From Pseudomonas parasichuanensis (lineage in GTDB: Bacteria > Pseudomonadota > Gammaproteobacteria > Pseudomonadales > Pseudomonadaceae): a stretch of DNA of 64,000 nucleotides. Both the position numbers and the translations under genes were made by a program. Below are positions 1 through 7,748 of the stretch, one piece after another (position 1 is the stretch's first letter; every line of letters begins with the position of its first letter). The DNA is taken from the NCBI RefSeq assembly GCF_021601385.1, contig NZ_BQHO01000030.1:18488-82487 (forward strand), read 5' to 3'. The notes under the pieces were generated by a model that was not told where the DNA came from, made no database searches, and saw only the letters and a program-made list of their open reading frames with translations.

Positions 1-1
1 G

Positions 2-1207
2 CTCGAGGTGGTGGTCGCCGCCGAGGCGCGCCGCCATGCACTGCTCGACCCGCTGCGGTTCAAACAGGTGATGTCGAACCTGGTGAGCAACGCGATCAAG
101 TTCACCGAGCAAGGCCAGGTGAGCATCAGCGTCAAACTGCGTGGCAGCGGCGAGACCTCGGCCCAGACCCTCGACGTGGAAGTCCGCGACACCGGCATCG
201 GCATCCACGAGCAGGAACTCGAGCAGCTGTTCACCCCCTTCGTGCAGGCCAACCCCTACAGCGACGGTGCCCGGGCCGGCACCGGCCTGGGCCTTGTGAT
301 AAGCCGCAGCCTGTGCACGATGATGGGCGGCGAACTGACCCTGCAGAGCCTGCATGGCGTGGGTACGCGGGTAAGGCTGCGCATGCCCTTGCAATGCGTT
401 GCGCCGGTCAAGTCGAGGTCCCAGGACGCCAGCAACATCGAACGCCCGGATGCACGGCTGAGGATCCTGGTGATTGACGATCACCCCGCCAACCTGTTGC
501 TGATTGCACAACAGCTGAACTACCTGGGGTTGCGCCAGGACAGCGCTCGCGAAGGTCGCGAAGGGTTGCGCAAATGGCGCGAAGGCTGTTTCGACGTACT
601 GATCGTCGACTGCAACATGCCGCAAATGAACGGCTACGAGCTGGCCAGGACCGTGCGTGCAGAGGAGCGCCTGCACGGCAGGCCACGCTGCATCATGCTT
701 GGCTACACCGCCAATGCCCAACCCGAGGTACGCCAGCAGTGCCTGGATGCCGGCATGGACGACTGCCTGCTCAAACCCATCGGCCTGCAGGTGCTCGGCC
801 AGCGCCTGGCGGCCATTGCCCGCAACTCCAGGCCATGCAAGGAAGGCTGCGACGATTGCGGTCATCGCTTCGATCTGCAGGGCCTGAGCGCCATCGTCGG
901 CGACAGTGCCAGTGACCGCGACCGCATCCTCAGTACCTTGCACCTCAGCCTGCAGCAGGACCTGGCCACGCTGATGGCCATCGATCCGCAGCAGGACGCC
1001 GATGCGCTCGCCGCACAGGCACACAAGATCCTCAGCGCGGCACGAATGCTGGATGCCAGGTCATTGATTCAGGCGTGCGAACTACTGGAAGAGCCTGGGT
1101 TATCCCTGGCCGAGATGAAGTTGTACCGTCAGGCACTGGCACGGCAGATGCGCCGTGTGGAGAAAGCCCTGGCCCGGCACATGGGGTGCCAGGCAGAGCC
1201 AAAGTGA
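2..1207 (+). CDS. Hybrid sensor histidine kinase, C-terminal part (5' end outside window)
   Basis: The frame is already open at the window edge, so this is the C-terminal ~400 residues of a larger protein. It begins inside the ATPase domain, with an N-box (NAIKFT), G1 (DTGIGI) and G2 (GTGLGL). A receiver domain follows, with an acidic pair (VIDDH), the phospho-acceptor Asp in VDCNMPQMNG and the conserved Lys in LLKPIG. Last comes an HPt-like helical region carrying the candidate phospho-His in AAQAHKIL. This order (HK-REC-HPt) is typical of BvgS/EvgS-type phosphorelay kinases. The sensing domain and cognate regulator are not visible. The HPt motif is degenerate after the His (SAAR instead of the usual G-S/A-x-x), so phosphotransfer is likely but not certain. 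Confidence 0.9.
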   Translation, partial: LEVVVAAEARRHALLDPLRFKQVMSNLVSNAIKFTEQGQVSISVKLRGSGETSAQTLDVEVRDTGIGIHEQELEQLFTPFVQANPYSDGARAGTGLGLVISRSLCTMMGGELTLQSLHGVGTRVRLRMPLQCVAPVKSRSQDASNIERPDARLRILVIDDHPANLLLIAQQLNYLGLRQDSAREGREGLRKWREGCFDVLIVDCNMPQMNGYELARTVRAEERLHGRPRCIMLGYTANAQPEVRQQCLDAGMDDCLLKPIGLQVLGQRLAAIARNSRPCKEGCDDCGHRFDLQGLSAIVGDSASDRDRILSTLHLSLQQDLATLMAIDPQQDADALAAQAHKILSAARMLDARSLIQACELLEEPGLSLAEMKLYRQALARQMRRVEKALARHMGCQAEPK

Positions 1208-1239
1208 GGCGGCACCCAGCCGGGCACCGCCGCCACGGA

Positions 1240-1584
1240 TCAGGAAGCCGGGTTGATCGGCTTTTCCGGGTACCAGGCGTCCAGCAGCGGGCTGACTTCG
1301 ATATTGGTCAGTTCGCTGCGGCCCTTGAGCCAGGCTTCGACAGCGGCGCGCTGCTCTTCGGTTACCGAGCCACGCTCAGCTTTGCAGACCAGGCCGAAGT
1401 CATCGCCACCGACATAGTCCAGGCCGTTGGCGTCCATGGCTTCAGCCAGGAAAGCGTCGAGGAAGGCATCGATGGCTTCATCGGACAGGTCTTCCTTGAA
1501 GCCCAGGTTCAGTTCGAAACCCAGTTCCTGGAATTCATCCACGCACAGTTTTTTGCGCAGGCGACGGGAACGGTTGGTAGCCAT
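1240..1584 (-). CDS. yggL: YggL family (DUF469) 50S ribosome-associated protein
   Basis: This 114-residue acidic protein has a short basic N-terminus (MATNRSRRLRKKLCVDEFQE) followed by the conserved FELNLGF core and a C-terminal half with KAERGSVTEEQR. These features and the length match the YggL/DUF469 family, which is reported to associate with the large ribosomal subunit. It stands alone, divergent from dacB, with the 185-bp gap holding both promoters. The family is recognised with good confidence; its physiological role is poorly defined. Confidence 0.88.
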   Translation of the reverse strand: MATNRSRRLRKKLCVDEFQELGFELNLGFKEDLSDEAIDAFLDAFLAEAMDANGLDYVGGDDFGLVCKAERGSVTEEQRAAVEAWLKGRSELTNIEVSPLLDAWYPEKPINPAS

Positions 1585-1769
1585 GAAACAATCCTCTCAA
1601 GTATTAACGCGCGGCACTTTACCAGTTTCTGCCGCACTTCGGCGCATTTGTGTCGAACGGGACGCACACACCTCGCGCTTGGGGCATAATGCGCACTTGT
1701 TTTCGTGCCGGGGCCATCATTCTTACAGCCCCCTGTTCTTTTTCCCTCGCCTGCAGGGTTCATCTATCC

Positions 1770-3233
1770 ATGATCAAGACGCTCCGCCCCCTATTGCTCG
1801 CCGGCCTGCTTCTGCCAGTCGCCCTGCCCAGCCAGGCCGCCGCCGTCAACACCAGCCTTCCTGCCAAGGTGCAGCAGGCCCTGAAGACCAACAAACTGCA
1901 GGACTCCGCCCTGTCCCTGGTGATGCTGCCGCTCAACGGCCCCGGCACCGCGACCGTGTTCAACGCCGATGTCTCGGTGAACCCGGCCTCGACCATGAAG
2001 CTGGTCACCACCTATGCCGCGCTTGAACTGCTGGGGCCCACCTTCCAGTGGAAGACCGAGTTCTACACCGACGGCACCCTGAGCAACGGGGTGCTCAACG
2101 GCAACCTCTACCTCAAGGGCGGTGGCGACCCCAAGCTGAACATGGAGAAGCTCTGGCTGCTGATGCGCGACCTGCGCGCCAACGGCGTGCGCACCGTGAC
2201 CGGCGACCTGGTCCTGGACCGCAGCCATTTCGTGCAGCCCAACCTGCCACAGTTCAATGATGACGGCGGTGACGACAACAAGCCGTTCCTGGTCAAGCCC
2301 GATTCGCTGCTGGTCAACCTCAAAGCCCTGCGCTTCGTCGCTCGCAATGACGGTGGCAAGGTCACGGTGGCGGTCGAGCCGCCGATCGCCAGCATCCGCA
2401 TCGACAACCAGGTCAAGGCCGTGGCGGGCAAGCAATGCACCGGCGAAGTGCGCTACAACCCGGTGACCCAGGCCGACGGCGTCAGCGTGACGGTCAGCGG
2501 CCAACTGGCCGAAGGTTGCAACTCGCAGACCTACCTGTCGCTGCTGGACCACCCGACCTATGCCGCCGGGGCCGTGCGGGCCATCTGGAACGAGCTGGGC
2601 GGCAGCATCCAGGGCAGCGATCGCATCGAGAACGTGCCCAAGAGCGCCCGTTTGCTGGCCCGGGCCTTCTCGCCGGACTTGGTCGAGGTGATCCGCGACA
2701 TCAACAAGTACAGCAACAACACCATGGCCCAGCAGCTGTTCCTCAGCCTCGGCGCGCAGTTCCGCACCGATGCCGATGGCGACGACGCCCGTGCCGCGCA
2801 GCGCGTGGTGCGTCAGTGGCTGGCGAAGAAAGGCATTACCGCGCCGCATCTGGTGATGGAGAACGGCTCGGGCCTGTCCCGCGCGGAACGGGTCAGCACC
2901 CGCGAGATGGCCGCGCTGCTGCAGGCCGCCTGGAACAGCCCGTACGCCGCCGAGTTCATCAGCTCGATGCCACTGGTGGGCATGGACGGCACCATGCGCA
3001 AGCGCCTCAAGCGCACGGCCATGAGCGGTGAGGCCCATATCAAGACCGGCACCCTCAACACCGTCCGCGCAATCGCCGGCTTCAGCCGCGACAGCAATGG
3101 CAACACCTGGGCGGTCGCGGCCATCCTCAACGACCCCAAACCCTGGGGTGCCTCGCAGGTGCTGGACCAGGTACTGCTGGACCTCTACCGGCAGCCAAAG
3201 CTGGCCAACGGGACGGCGGGCATCGCGCCCTGA
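1770..3233 (+). CDS. dacB: D-alanyl-D-alanine carboxypeptidase/endopeptidase (PBP4)
   Basis: The chosen ATG gives a 487-residue protein with a clean signal peptide (leucine-rich core, cleavage near PSQAAA). The frame stays open 40 codons upstream, but that extension lacks secretory character. All three penicillin-binding motifs are present: STMK (nucleophile about S74, K77), SNN within KYSNNTMAQ, and KTG in HIKTGTL. The family is class C low-molecular-weight PBP (peptidase S13), a periplasmic enzyme that trims and cleaves peptidoglycan cross-links. The -10-like CATAAT at 1685-1690 could serve the promoter, but no good -35 is seen. A strong hairpin ends the unit at 3263-3293. Confidence 0.93.
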   Translation: MIKTLRPLLLAGLLLPVALPSQAAAVNTSLPAKVQQALKTNKLQDSALSLVMLPLNGPGTATVFNADVSVNPASTMKLVTTYAALELLGPTFQWKTEFYTDGTLSNGVLNGNLYLKGGGDPKLNMEKLWLLMRDLRANGVRTVTGDLVLDRSHFVQPNLPQFNDDGGDDNKPFLVKPDSLLVNLKALRFVARNDGGKVTVAVEPPIASIRIDNQVKAVAGKQCTGEVRYNPVTQADGVSVTVSGQLAEGCNSQTYLSLLDHPTYAAGAVRAIWNELGGSIQGSDRIENVPKSARLLARAFSPDLVEVIRDINKYSNNTMAQQLFLSLGAQFRTDADGDDARAAQRVVRQWLAKKGITAPHLVMENGSGLSRAERVSTREMAALLQAAWNSPYAAEFISSMPLVGMDGTMRKRLKRTAMSGEAHIKTGTLNTVRAIAGFSRDSNGNTWAVAAILNDPKPWGASQVLDQVLLDLYRQPKLANGTAGIAP

Positions 3234-3262
3234 TATCGACCTGAGCCGGTTACACGAGCAAA

Positions 3263-3293
3263 CGACAAAGGGGCGCCTGGCGCCCCTTTGTCG
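3263..3293 (+). terminator. Hairpin terminator after dacB
   Basis: A perfect 13-bp stem (CGACAAAGGGGCG pairing with its complement) surrounds a 5-nt loop, 30 bp after the dacB stop codon. The T-run lies inside the descending arm rather than after it, so efficiency is uncertain. Confidence 0.75.
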
Positions 3294-3330
3294 TATCTGC
3301 CTGTAAGCCACCACCTGGCTCGCACGCCCC

Positions 3331-3360
3331 CTGCAGGAGCGGCCTGCGCCGCTCCTGCAG
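3331..3360. repeat. Short REP-like inverted repeat
   Basis: A perfect 13-bp inverted repeat (CTGCAGGAGCGGC) with a 4-nt loop. The core AGGAGCGGC matches the second REP class of this window, seen again at 32956-33076. It lies between the convergent dacB and uraH. Confidence 0.65.
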
Positions 3361-3366
3361 ACAGGC

Positions 3367-3396
3367 AAAAAAAAGCCCGCCAGTGTGAGAGCGGGC
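3367..3396 (-). terminator. Rho-independent terminator of uraH
   Basis: Read on the minus strand, GCCCGC and GCGGGC form a stem with a 10-nt loop, followed immediately by eight T. It lies 32 bp beyond the uraH stop codon and is a textbook intrinsic terminator. Confidence 0.85.
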
Positions 3397-3427
3397 AAGG
3401 ACCTACGAAGATTCTTCTAGCGACCAA

Positions 3428-3781
3428 CTAGCTTCCACGATAGGTCGAGTAGCTGTACGGCGAGATCAACAGCGGCACGTGGTAGTGCTCTTGCTGCTCG
3501 TCGATGCCAAAGCGCAGCACGACAACGTCAAGAAACGCTGCGGCCGGCAGTTGCACGCCGCGAGCGCGGTAATAATCGCCGGCGCTGAACTGCAATTGAT
3601 AAACGCCGGTTCGGTAGTCGTCACCCTGCAACAGCGGCGCGTCGACGCGGCCATCGCTGTTGGTCAGCACCGTGTTGATCAACTCCAGCTGCTGGCCTTC
3701 GACACGGTACAACTCCACCTTGATCGCGTTGCCCGGGCAGCCATGCGCGGCATCCAGTACGTGTGTGGTCAAACGTCCCAT
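3428..3781 (-). CDS. uraH: 5-hydroxyisourate hydrolase
   Basis: This 117-residue transthyretin-like protein hydrolyses 5-hydroxyisourate, the direct product of urate oxidation, to OHCU. The family signatures are visible: the N-terminal LTTHVLD with an active-site His (about H7), YHVPLLISPYSYS near the end, and the diagnostic C-terminal tetrapeptide YRGS. The ATG at 3781 is chosen because GAGGCG lies just upstream and homologues start here; the open frame continues a further 39 codons without family similarity. It is transcribed divergently from puuE, the next-but-one enzyme of the pathway, and carries a TTGTACACAA palindrome about 110 bp upstream. Confidence 0.94.
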   Translation of the reverse strand: MGRLTTHVLDAAHGCPGNAIKVELYRVEGQQLELINTVLTNSDGRVDAPLLQGDDYRTGVYQLQFSAGDYYRARGVQLPAAAFLDVVVLRFGIDEQQEHYHVPLLISPYSYSTYRGS

Positions 3782-3884
3782 TTGCTTGTCGCCTCTTGTC
3801 GTATGCGTGGGCAAAAAATACACGGCATGCACCGGGCACGGGGGCCAGCGGTGTGCGGGAATGACGCCATTAAGACAGTTTCTC

Positions 3885-3906
3885 AAAAAATTGTACACAA
3901 TTTTTT
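3885..3906. promoter_or_regulatory. Operator-like palindrome upstream of uraH
   Basis: The core TTGTACACAA (3891-3900) is flanked by six A on the left and six T on the right, giving a dyad with 10-bp arms around a 2-bp centre. It differs at one position from the TTGTATACAA palindromes found at the other purine/glyoxylate promoters of this window. It lies about 110 bp upstream of uraH on the minus strand. Regulator binding is inferred from recurrence only. Confidence 0.6.
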
Positions 3907-4083
3907 AAACCCTTCTTGCCGCTCGCCCGCCCACCCCCAAAAACAGGCCATCAATCGCAAAGACAGGCGGCAAGCTGGCGTCACCGTCATTAGCTGACCA
4001 ATCAGGCAGGTTTCTTGCAAGCCATTCCAGGGCGACAAATGGGAAGAAATGCGGAAAAACAGGCTTACAAAGTATTTAATAAG

Positions 4084-4093
4084 TTGTATACAA
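4084..4093. promoter_or_regulatory. Operator-like palindrome TTGTATACAA upstream of puuE
   Basis: A perfect 10-bp palindrome located 76 bp before the puuE start codon. Identical copies occur before gcl, glcG, the NCS1 transporter and the FliK-like gene. The form (TTGTA-TACAA) resembles sites of FadR-subfamily GntR regulators; no GntR gene lies in this window. Confidence 0.65.
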
Positions 4094-4169
4094 TCAGCCC
4101 ATCCGGTGGTGCGACATCCCGACGCGGCCCGCCCACCAACCGCACTAACGTACAAGAAGGAAGACTGCA

Positions 4170-5096
4170 GTGAGCGCTGACTACCCTCGCGACCTGATCG
4201 GTTACGGCAACAACCCACCTCATCCGCAATGGCCGGGGAATGCCCGCATTGCACTGTCCTTCGTGCTCAATTACGAAGAAGGTGGCGAGCGCAACATCCT
4301 GCACGGCGACAAAGAGTCCGAGGCCTTCCTGTCTGAAATGGTTGCCGCCCAGCCGCTGCAGGGCCAACGCAACATGAGCATGGAATCGCTCTACGAATAC
4401 GGCAGCCGCGCCGGTGTGTGGCGCCTGCTCAAGCTGTTCAAGGACAGCGGCGTGCCGCTGACCATCTTCGCCGTGGCCATGGCCGCCCAGCGCCATCCCG
4501 ACGTGATCCGAGCCATGGCCGAGGCCGGCCACGAGATCTGCAGCCACGGCTACCGCTGGATCGACTACCAGAACATGGAGGAAGCGCAAGAGCGCGAGCA
4601 CATGCTCGAAGCCATCCGCATCCTCACCGAACTGACCGGCGAACGCCCGGTGGGCTGGTACACCGGCCGCACCGGGCCGAACACCCGCCGCCTGGTGATG
4701 GAGGAAGGCGGCTTCCTCTATGACAGCGACACCTACGACGACGACCTGCCCTACTGGGAGCCGAACAACCCGACCGGCAAGCCACACCTGGTGATCCCCT
4801 ACACCCTGGACACCAACGACATGCGCTTCACCCAGGTGCAGGGTTTCAACTGCGGCGAGCAATTCTTCCAGTACCTCAAGGACGCCTTTGACGTGCTGTA
4901 CGCAGAAGGCGCCGAAGCCCCGAAAATGCTTTCCATCGGCCTGCACTGCCGCCTGGTCGGTCGCCCGGCGCGACTGGCCGCGCTCAAGCGCTTCGTCGAT
5001 TACGCCAAGAGCCACGAGCAGGTCTGGTTCGCCCGTCGCGTGGACATCGCCCGCCACTGGCACGCCACCCATCCGTACAAGAAAGAGAACGCCTGA
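4170..5096 (+). CDS. puuE: Allantoinase PuuE (polysaccharide-deacetylase fold)
   Basis: This 308-residue protein belongs to the metal-independent allantoinase family, which is unrelated to AllB and built on the NodB/polysaccharide deacetylase fold. It opens the allantoin ring to allantoate. Family hallmarks include the N-terminal IGYGNNPPHPQWP, LSFVLNYEEGGE, the His of CSHGYRW (about H126), and WYTGRTGPNTRR. Translation begins at a GTG preceded by AGAAGGAAGA. Its stop overlaps the uraD start (TGATG), indicating translational coupling. The TTGTATACAA palindrome 76 bp upstream probably controls the whole puuE-uraD-allA-puuD operon. Confidence 0.94.
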   Translation: MSADYPRDLIGYGNNPPHPQWPGNARIALSFVLNYEEGGERNILHGDKESEAFLSEMVAAQPLQGQRNMSMESLYEYGSRAGVWRLLKLFKDSGVPLTIFAVAMAAQRHPDVIRAMAEAGHEICSHGYRWIDYQNMEEAQEREHMLEAIRILTELTGERPVGWYTGRTGPNTRRLVMEEGGFLYDSDTYDDDLPYWEPNNPTGKPHLVIPYTLDTNDMRFTQVQGFNCGEQFFQYLKDAFDVLYAEGAEAPKMLSIGLHCRLVGRPARLAALKRFVDYAKSHEQVWFARRVDIARHWHATHPYKKENA

Positions 5097-5611
5097 TGAC
5101 CGCCTTCAAGACCCTCAAACCGTCCAGCCTGGACCGCGCCGCCTTCGTCGAAGCCTTCGCCGACATCTACGAGCACTCGCCGTGGGTCGCCGAAAAAGCC
5201 TACGACCTCGGCCAACTGGCTGAACTGGACGAGATCGAAGCGCTGCATCAGCGCATGAGCGACATCCTGCTCAGCGCCAACCACAGCGACCAGCTGGCGC
5301 TGATCAACGCTCACCCGGACCTGGCCGGCAAAGCCGCCGTACAGGGCGAGCTGACCGAATCGAGCACCAACGAGCAGGCCGGCGCCGGTATCCACCAGTG
5401 CACCGCCGAAGAGTTCGCCCGGTTCACCGAACTGAACGACGCCTACAAAGCCAAGTTCCAGTTCCCGTTCATCATGGCGGTCAAGGGCAGCAACCGGCAC
5501 CAAATCCTCGCCTCCTTCGAAACCCGCATCCACAACGACAAGGATGCCGAGTTCAAGGAAGCCCTGGCGCAGATCAACCTGATCGCCCTGTTCCGCCTGC
5601 TGCAGCTTTGA
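5096..5611 (+). CDS. uraD: OHCU decarboxylase
   Basis: This 171-residue protein matches 2-oxo-4-hydroxy-4-carboxy-5-ureidoimidazoline decarboxylase, which converts the UraH product to S-allantoin. The catalytic signature AHPDLAGKAA (His about residue 73) and the substrate-binding segment ESTNEQAGAG are visible, as is the later KFQFPFIMAVKG. The start codon overlaps the puuE stop by one base. The length fits stand-alone bacterial UraD. Confidence 0.94.
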   Translation: MTAFKTLKPSSLDRAAFVEAFADIYEHSPWVAEKAYDLGQLAELDEIEALHQRMSDILLSANHSDQLALINAHPDLAGKAAVQGELTESSTNEQAGAGIHQCTAEEFARFTELNDAYKAKFQFPFIMAVKGSNRHQILASFETRIHNDKDAEFKEALAQINLIALFRLLQL

Positions 5612-5621
5612 GGATTGTGCC

Positions 5622-5669
5622 CAGGCCTGGCCCGAGTGCGTGACGCGTCCGTACCCAGGGCCAGGCCTG
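5622..5669. repeat. Inverted repeat between uraD and allA
   Basis: A perfect 12-bp inverted repeat (CAGGCCTGGCCC / its complement) with a 24-nt loop fills most of the 109-bp gap between uraD and allA. No T-run follows, so it is not an obvious terminator. It sits where an allantoicase gene lies in P. aeruginosa. Confidence 0.6.
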
Positions 5670-5720
5670 AAAAGCCAGTCCACCCAAATCAAGAACAACG
5701 AACATAGAAGAGATAACCGC

Positions 5721-6224
5721 ATGCGCACCCTGATGATCGAGCCCCTGACCAAAGAAGCCTTTGCCCCGTTCGGTGATGTGATCGAAACCGATGGCAGCGA
5801 CCACTTCATGATCAACAACGGCTCGACCATGCGCTTCCACAAGCTCGCCACGGTCGAGACCGCCGAGCCTGAGGACAAGGCGATCATCAGCATCTTCCGC
5901 GCCGACGCGCTGGAAATGCCGCTGACCGTACGCATGCTGGAACGCCATCCGCTGGGCAGCCAGGCTTTCATCCCGCTGCTCGGCAACCCCTTTCTGATCG
6001 TGGTCGCGCCAGTTGGCGATGCACCTGTATCAGGCTTGGTCCGCGCCTTCCGCAGTAACGGCAGGCAGGGCATCAATTACCATCGCGGCGTTTGGCACCA
6101 CCCGGTGCTTACGATCGAAAAGCGGGATGATTTCCTGGTGGTTGATCGCAGTGGTTCTGGCAACAACTGCGATGAGCATTACTTCCCCGAGGAACAGATG
6201 TTGATCCTCAATCCCCACCAATAA
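5721..6224 (+). CDS. allA: Ureidoglycolate lyase
   Basis: This 167-residue AllA-family protein cleaves ureidoglycolate to glyoxylate and urea. Recognisable parts are the N-terminal LTKEAFAPFGDVIE, the cupin core HPLGSQAFIPL, and YHRGVWHHPVL with the conserved His residues. The ATG at 5721 has AGAAGAGA just upstream; the frame is open 27 codons further but that part is not family-like. The product glyoxylate feeds Gcl at 16 kb and the urea could pass through the urea channel at 22.8 kb. The enzyme that would supply ureidoglycolate (allantoicase) is not in the window. Confidence 0.93.
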   Translation: MRTLMIEPLTKEAFAPFGDVIETDGSDHFMINNGSTMRFHKLATVETAEPEDKAIISIFRADALEMPLTVRMLERHPLGSQAFIPLLGNPFLIVVAPVGDAPVSGLVRAFRSNGRQGINYHRGVWHHPVLTIEKRDDFLVVDRSGSGNNCDEHYFPEEQMLILNPHQ

Positions 6225-6279
6225 GAAAAGGTCGGTCACCCAGGTCCGCCTGAACCGTGACCGGCGAGAGGTACATACT

Positions 6280-7596
6280 GTGGAAGCACACCTTCACGAA
6301 TGGCTGAACCTGAGCATTCGCTGGGTTCACATGATCACCGGCGTCGCCTGGATCGGTGCATCGTTCTACTTCGTCTGGCTGGAGAACCATCTGAACCGCA
6401 GCAACCCGCGCGATGGGTTGTCGGGTGACCTTTGGGCCATCCACGGTGGCGGTATCTACCACCTGGAAAAATACAAGCTCGCACCACCGAAAATGCCCGA
6501 GAACCTGCACTGGTTCAAATGGGAAGCCTACTTCACCTGGATGTCCGGGATCGCCTTGCTGTGCGTGGTGTTCTACTGGAACCCGGCCCTGTACCTGCTG
6601 GCACCCGGCAGCACCCTGAGCGGTGCCGAAGGCGTGGCCATCGGTATCGGTTCGCTGATCGCCGGCTGGTTCGTCTACGACTTCCTCTGCGACTCGCCCC
6701 TGGGCAAGAAACCGGCCCTGCTGGGTGGCGTGCTGTTCGTGCTGATCATCGCCGCATGCTGGGGCTTCAGCCTGGTGTTCAGCGGCCGTGGCGCTTACCT
6801 GCACACTGGCGCGATCATCGGCACCATCATGGTCGGCAACGTGTTCCGCATCATCATGCCGGCCCAGCGCCAGCTGGTGGCGGCCATCGAGAACAACCAG
6901 ACCCCCGACCCGGTACTGCCGGCCAAGGGCCTGCTGCGCTCGCGCCACAACAACTACTTCACCCTGCCGGTGCTGTTCATCATGATCAGCAACCACTTCC
7001 CGAGCACCTACGGCAGCCAGTACAACTGGCTGATCCTGGCCGGGATCGCGGTGGCCGCGGTACTGATCCGTCACTACTTCAACACCCGCCACGACAGCAA
7101 CAAGTACGCCTGGACCCTGCCTGTCGGCGCCCTGGCGATGATCTGCCTGGCCTACGTTACCGGCCCCAAGCCGCTGCCCACTGCGCCTGAGCAGGCTGCT
7201 GCGAAGGTCGAATACCAGCCGCTGCCAGCAACGGCAGTAGGTGGCAAGACCGCCGCAGAACTGCGTGCCGAGGAAGCGGCCAAGCCTGCCGAAGCACCGG
7301 CTGCTGCAGCCCCGGCAACCGCCCAGGCCGCGACCGGTAATTTCGACAAGATCCACACCGTCATCCAGGAACGCTGCACCGTGTGCCACTCGTCCAAACC
7401 GACCAGCCCACTGTTCAGCGCCGCCCCTGCCGGCGTGATGTTCGACACCCCGCAGCAGATCCAGGCCCAGGCCGCGCGCATCCAGGCGCAGGCCGTCGCC
7501 AGCCAGATCATGCCGCTGGGTAACATCACCCAGATGACCGTCGAAGAGCGCAAGCTGGTCGGCGACTGGATCGCCAAGGGCGCCCAGGTCAACTGA
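6280..7596 (+). CDS. puuD: Membrane-bound cytochrome c urate oxidase PuuD
   Basis: This 438-residue protein has an N-terminal integral membrane domain with about eight to nine predicted helices (from WVHMITGVAWIGASFYF onward). An Ala/Pro-rich linker (about 300-350) follows, then a small C-terminal cytochrome c domain with heme motif CTVCH (366-370) and a probable distal Met in SQIMPLGN. This is the PuuD architecture established for bacteria without soluble uricase. Urate is oxidised in the membrane domain and electrons pass to the periplasmic heme and the respiratory chain, so no H2O2 is formed. Translation starts at GTG after GAGAGGT. Maturation would need the Ccm system encoded at 37.6-44.5 kb. 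Confidence 0.93.
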   Translation: MEAHLHEWLNLSIRWVHMITGVAWIGASFYFVWLENHLNRSNPRDGLSGDLWAIHGGGIYHLEKYKLAPPKMPENLHWFKWEAYFTWMSGIALLCVVFYWNPALYLLAPGSTLSGAEGVAIGIGSLIAGWFVYDFLCDSPLGKKPALLGGVLFVLIIAACWGFSLVFSGRGAYLHTGAIIGTIMVGNVFRIIMPAQRQLVAAIENNQTPDPVLPAKGLLRSRHNNYFTLPVLFIMISNHFPSTYGSQYNWLILAGIAVAAVLIRHYFNTRHDSNKYAWTLPVGALAMICLAYVTGPKPLPTAPEQAAAKVEYQPLPATAVGGKTAAELRAEEAAKPAEAPAAAAPATAQAATGNFDKIHTVIQERCTVCHSSKPTSPLFSAAPAGVMFDTPQQIQAQAARIQAQAVASQIMPLGNITQMTVEERKLVGDWIAKGAQVN

Positions 7597-7599
7597 AAG

Positions 7600-7704
7600 C
7601 AGCTGCAAGCTACAAGCGGTAAGTAGCTAGATAACAAGCAAGCATCGAGCCTCAGGCTTCGAGCGGGAACCACAAGCTTCTACTTGAAGCTTGCCGCTTG
7701 GAGC
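7600..7704. repeat. Imperfect long inverted repeat (AAGC-rich)
   Basis: The block starts with AGCTGCAAGCTACAAGCGG and ends with the roughly inverted GCCGCTTGGAGCTTTT. Intermediate AAGC/GCTT units and a TCGAGCCTCAGGCTTCGA-type hairpin lie inside. Such degenerate AAGCT repeats are common between Pseudomonas genes. Here it separates puuD from the permease and may weaken read-through. Confidence 0.55.
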
Positions 7705-7748
7705 TTTTGGCTTGGATCCGAGAATAAAAACAAAACTCGAGGTGCTGC

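Larger units (their letters stand above)
3782..4169. other. Divergent uraH/puuE control region
   Basis: This 388-bp gene-free region is AT-rich compared with its surroundings. It separates the uraH and puuE starts and holds two related palindromes (3885-3906 and 4084-4093). TTTAAT at 4075-4080 could be a -10 element for puuE, but no convincing -35 was found. No small ORF with coding character was seen. Confidence 0.7.
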
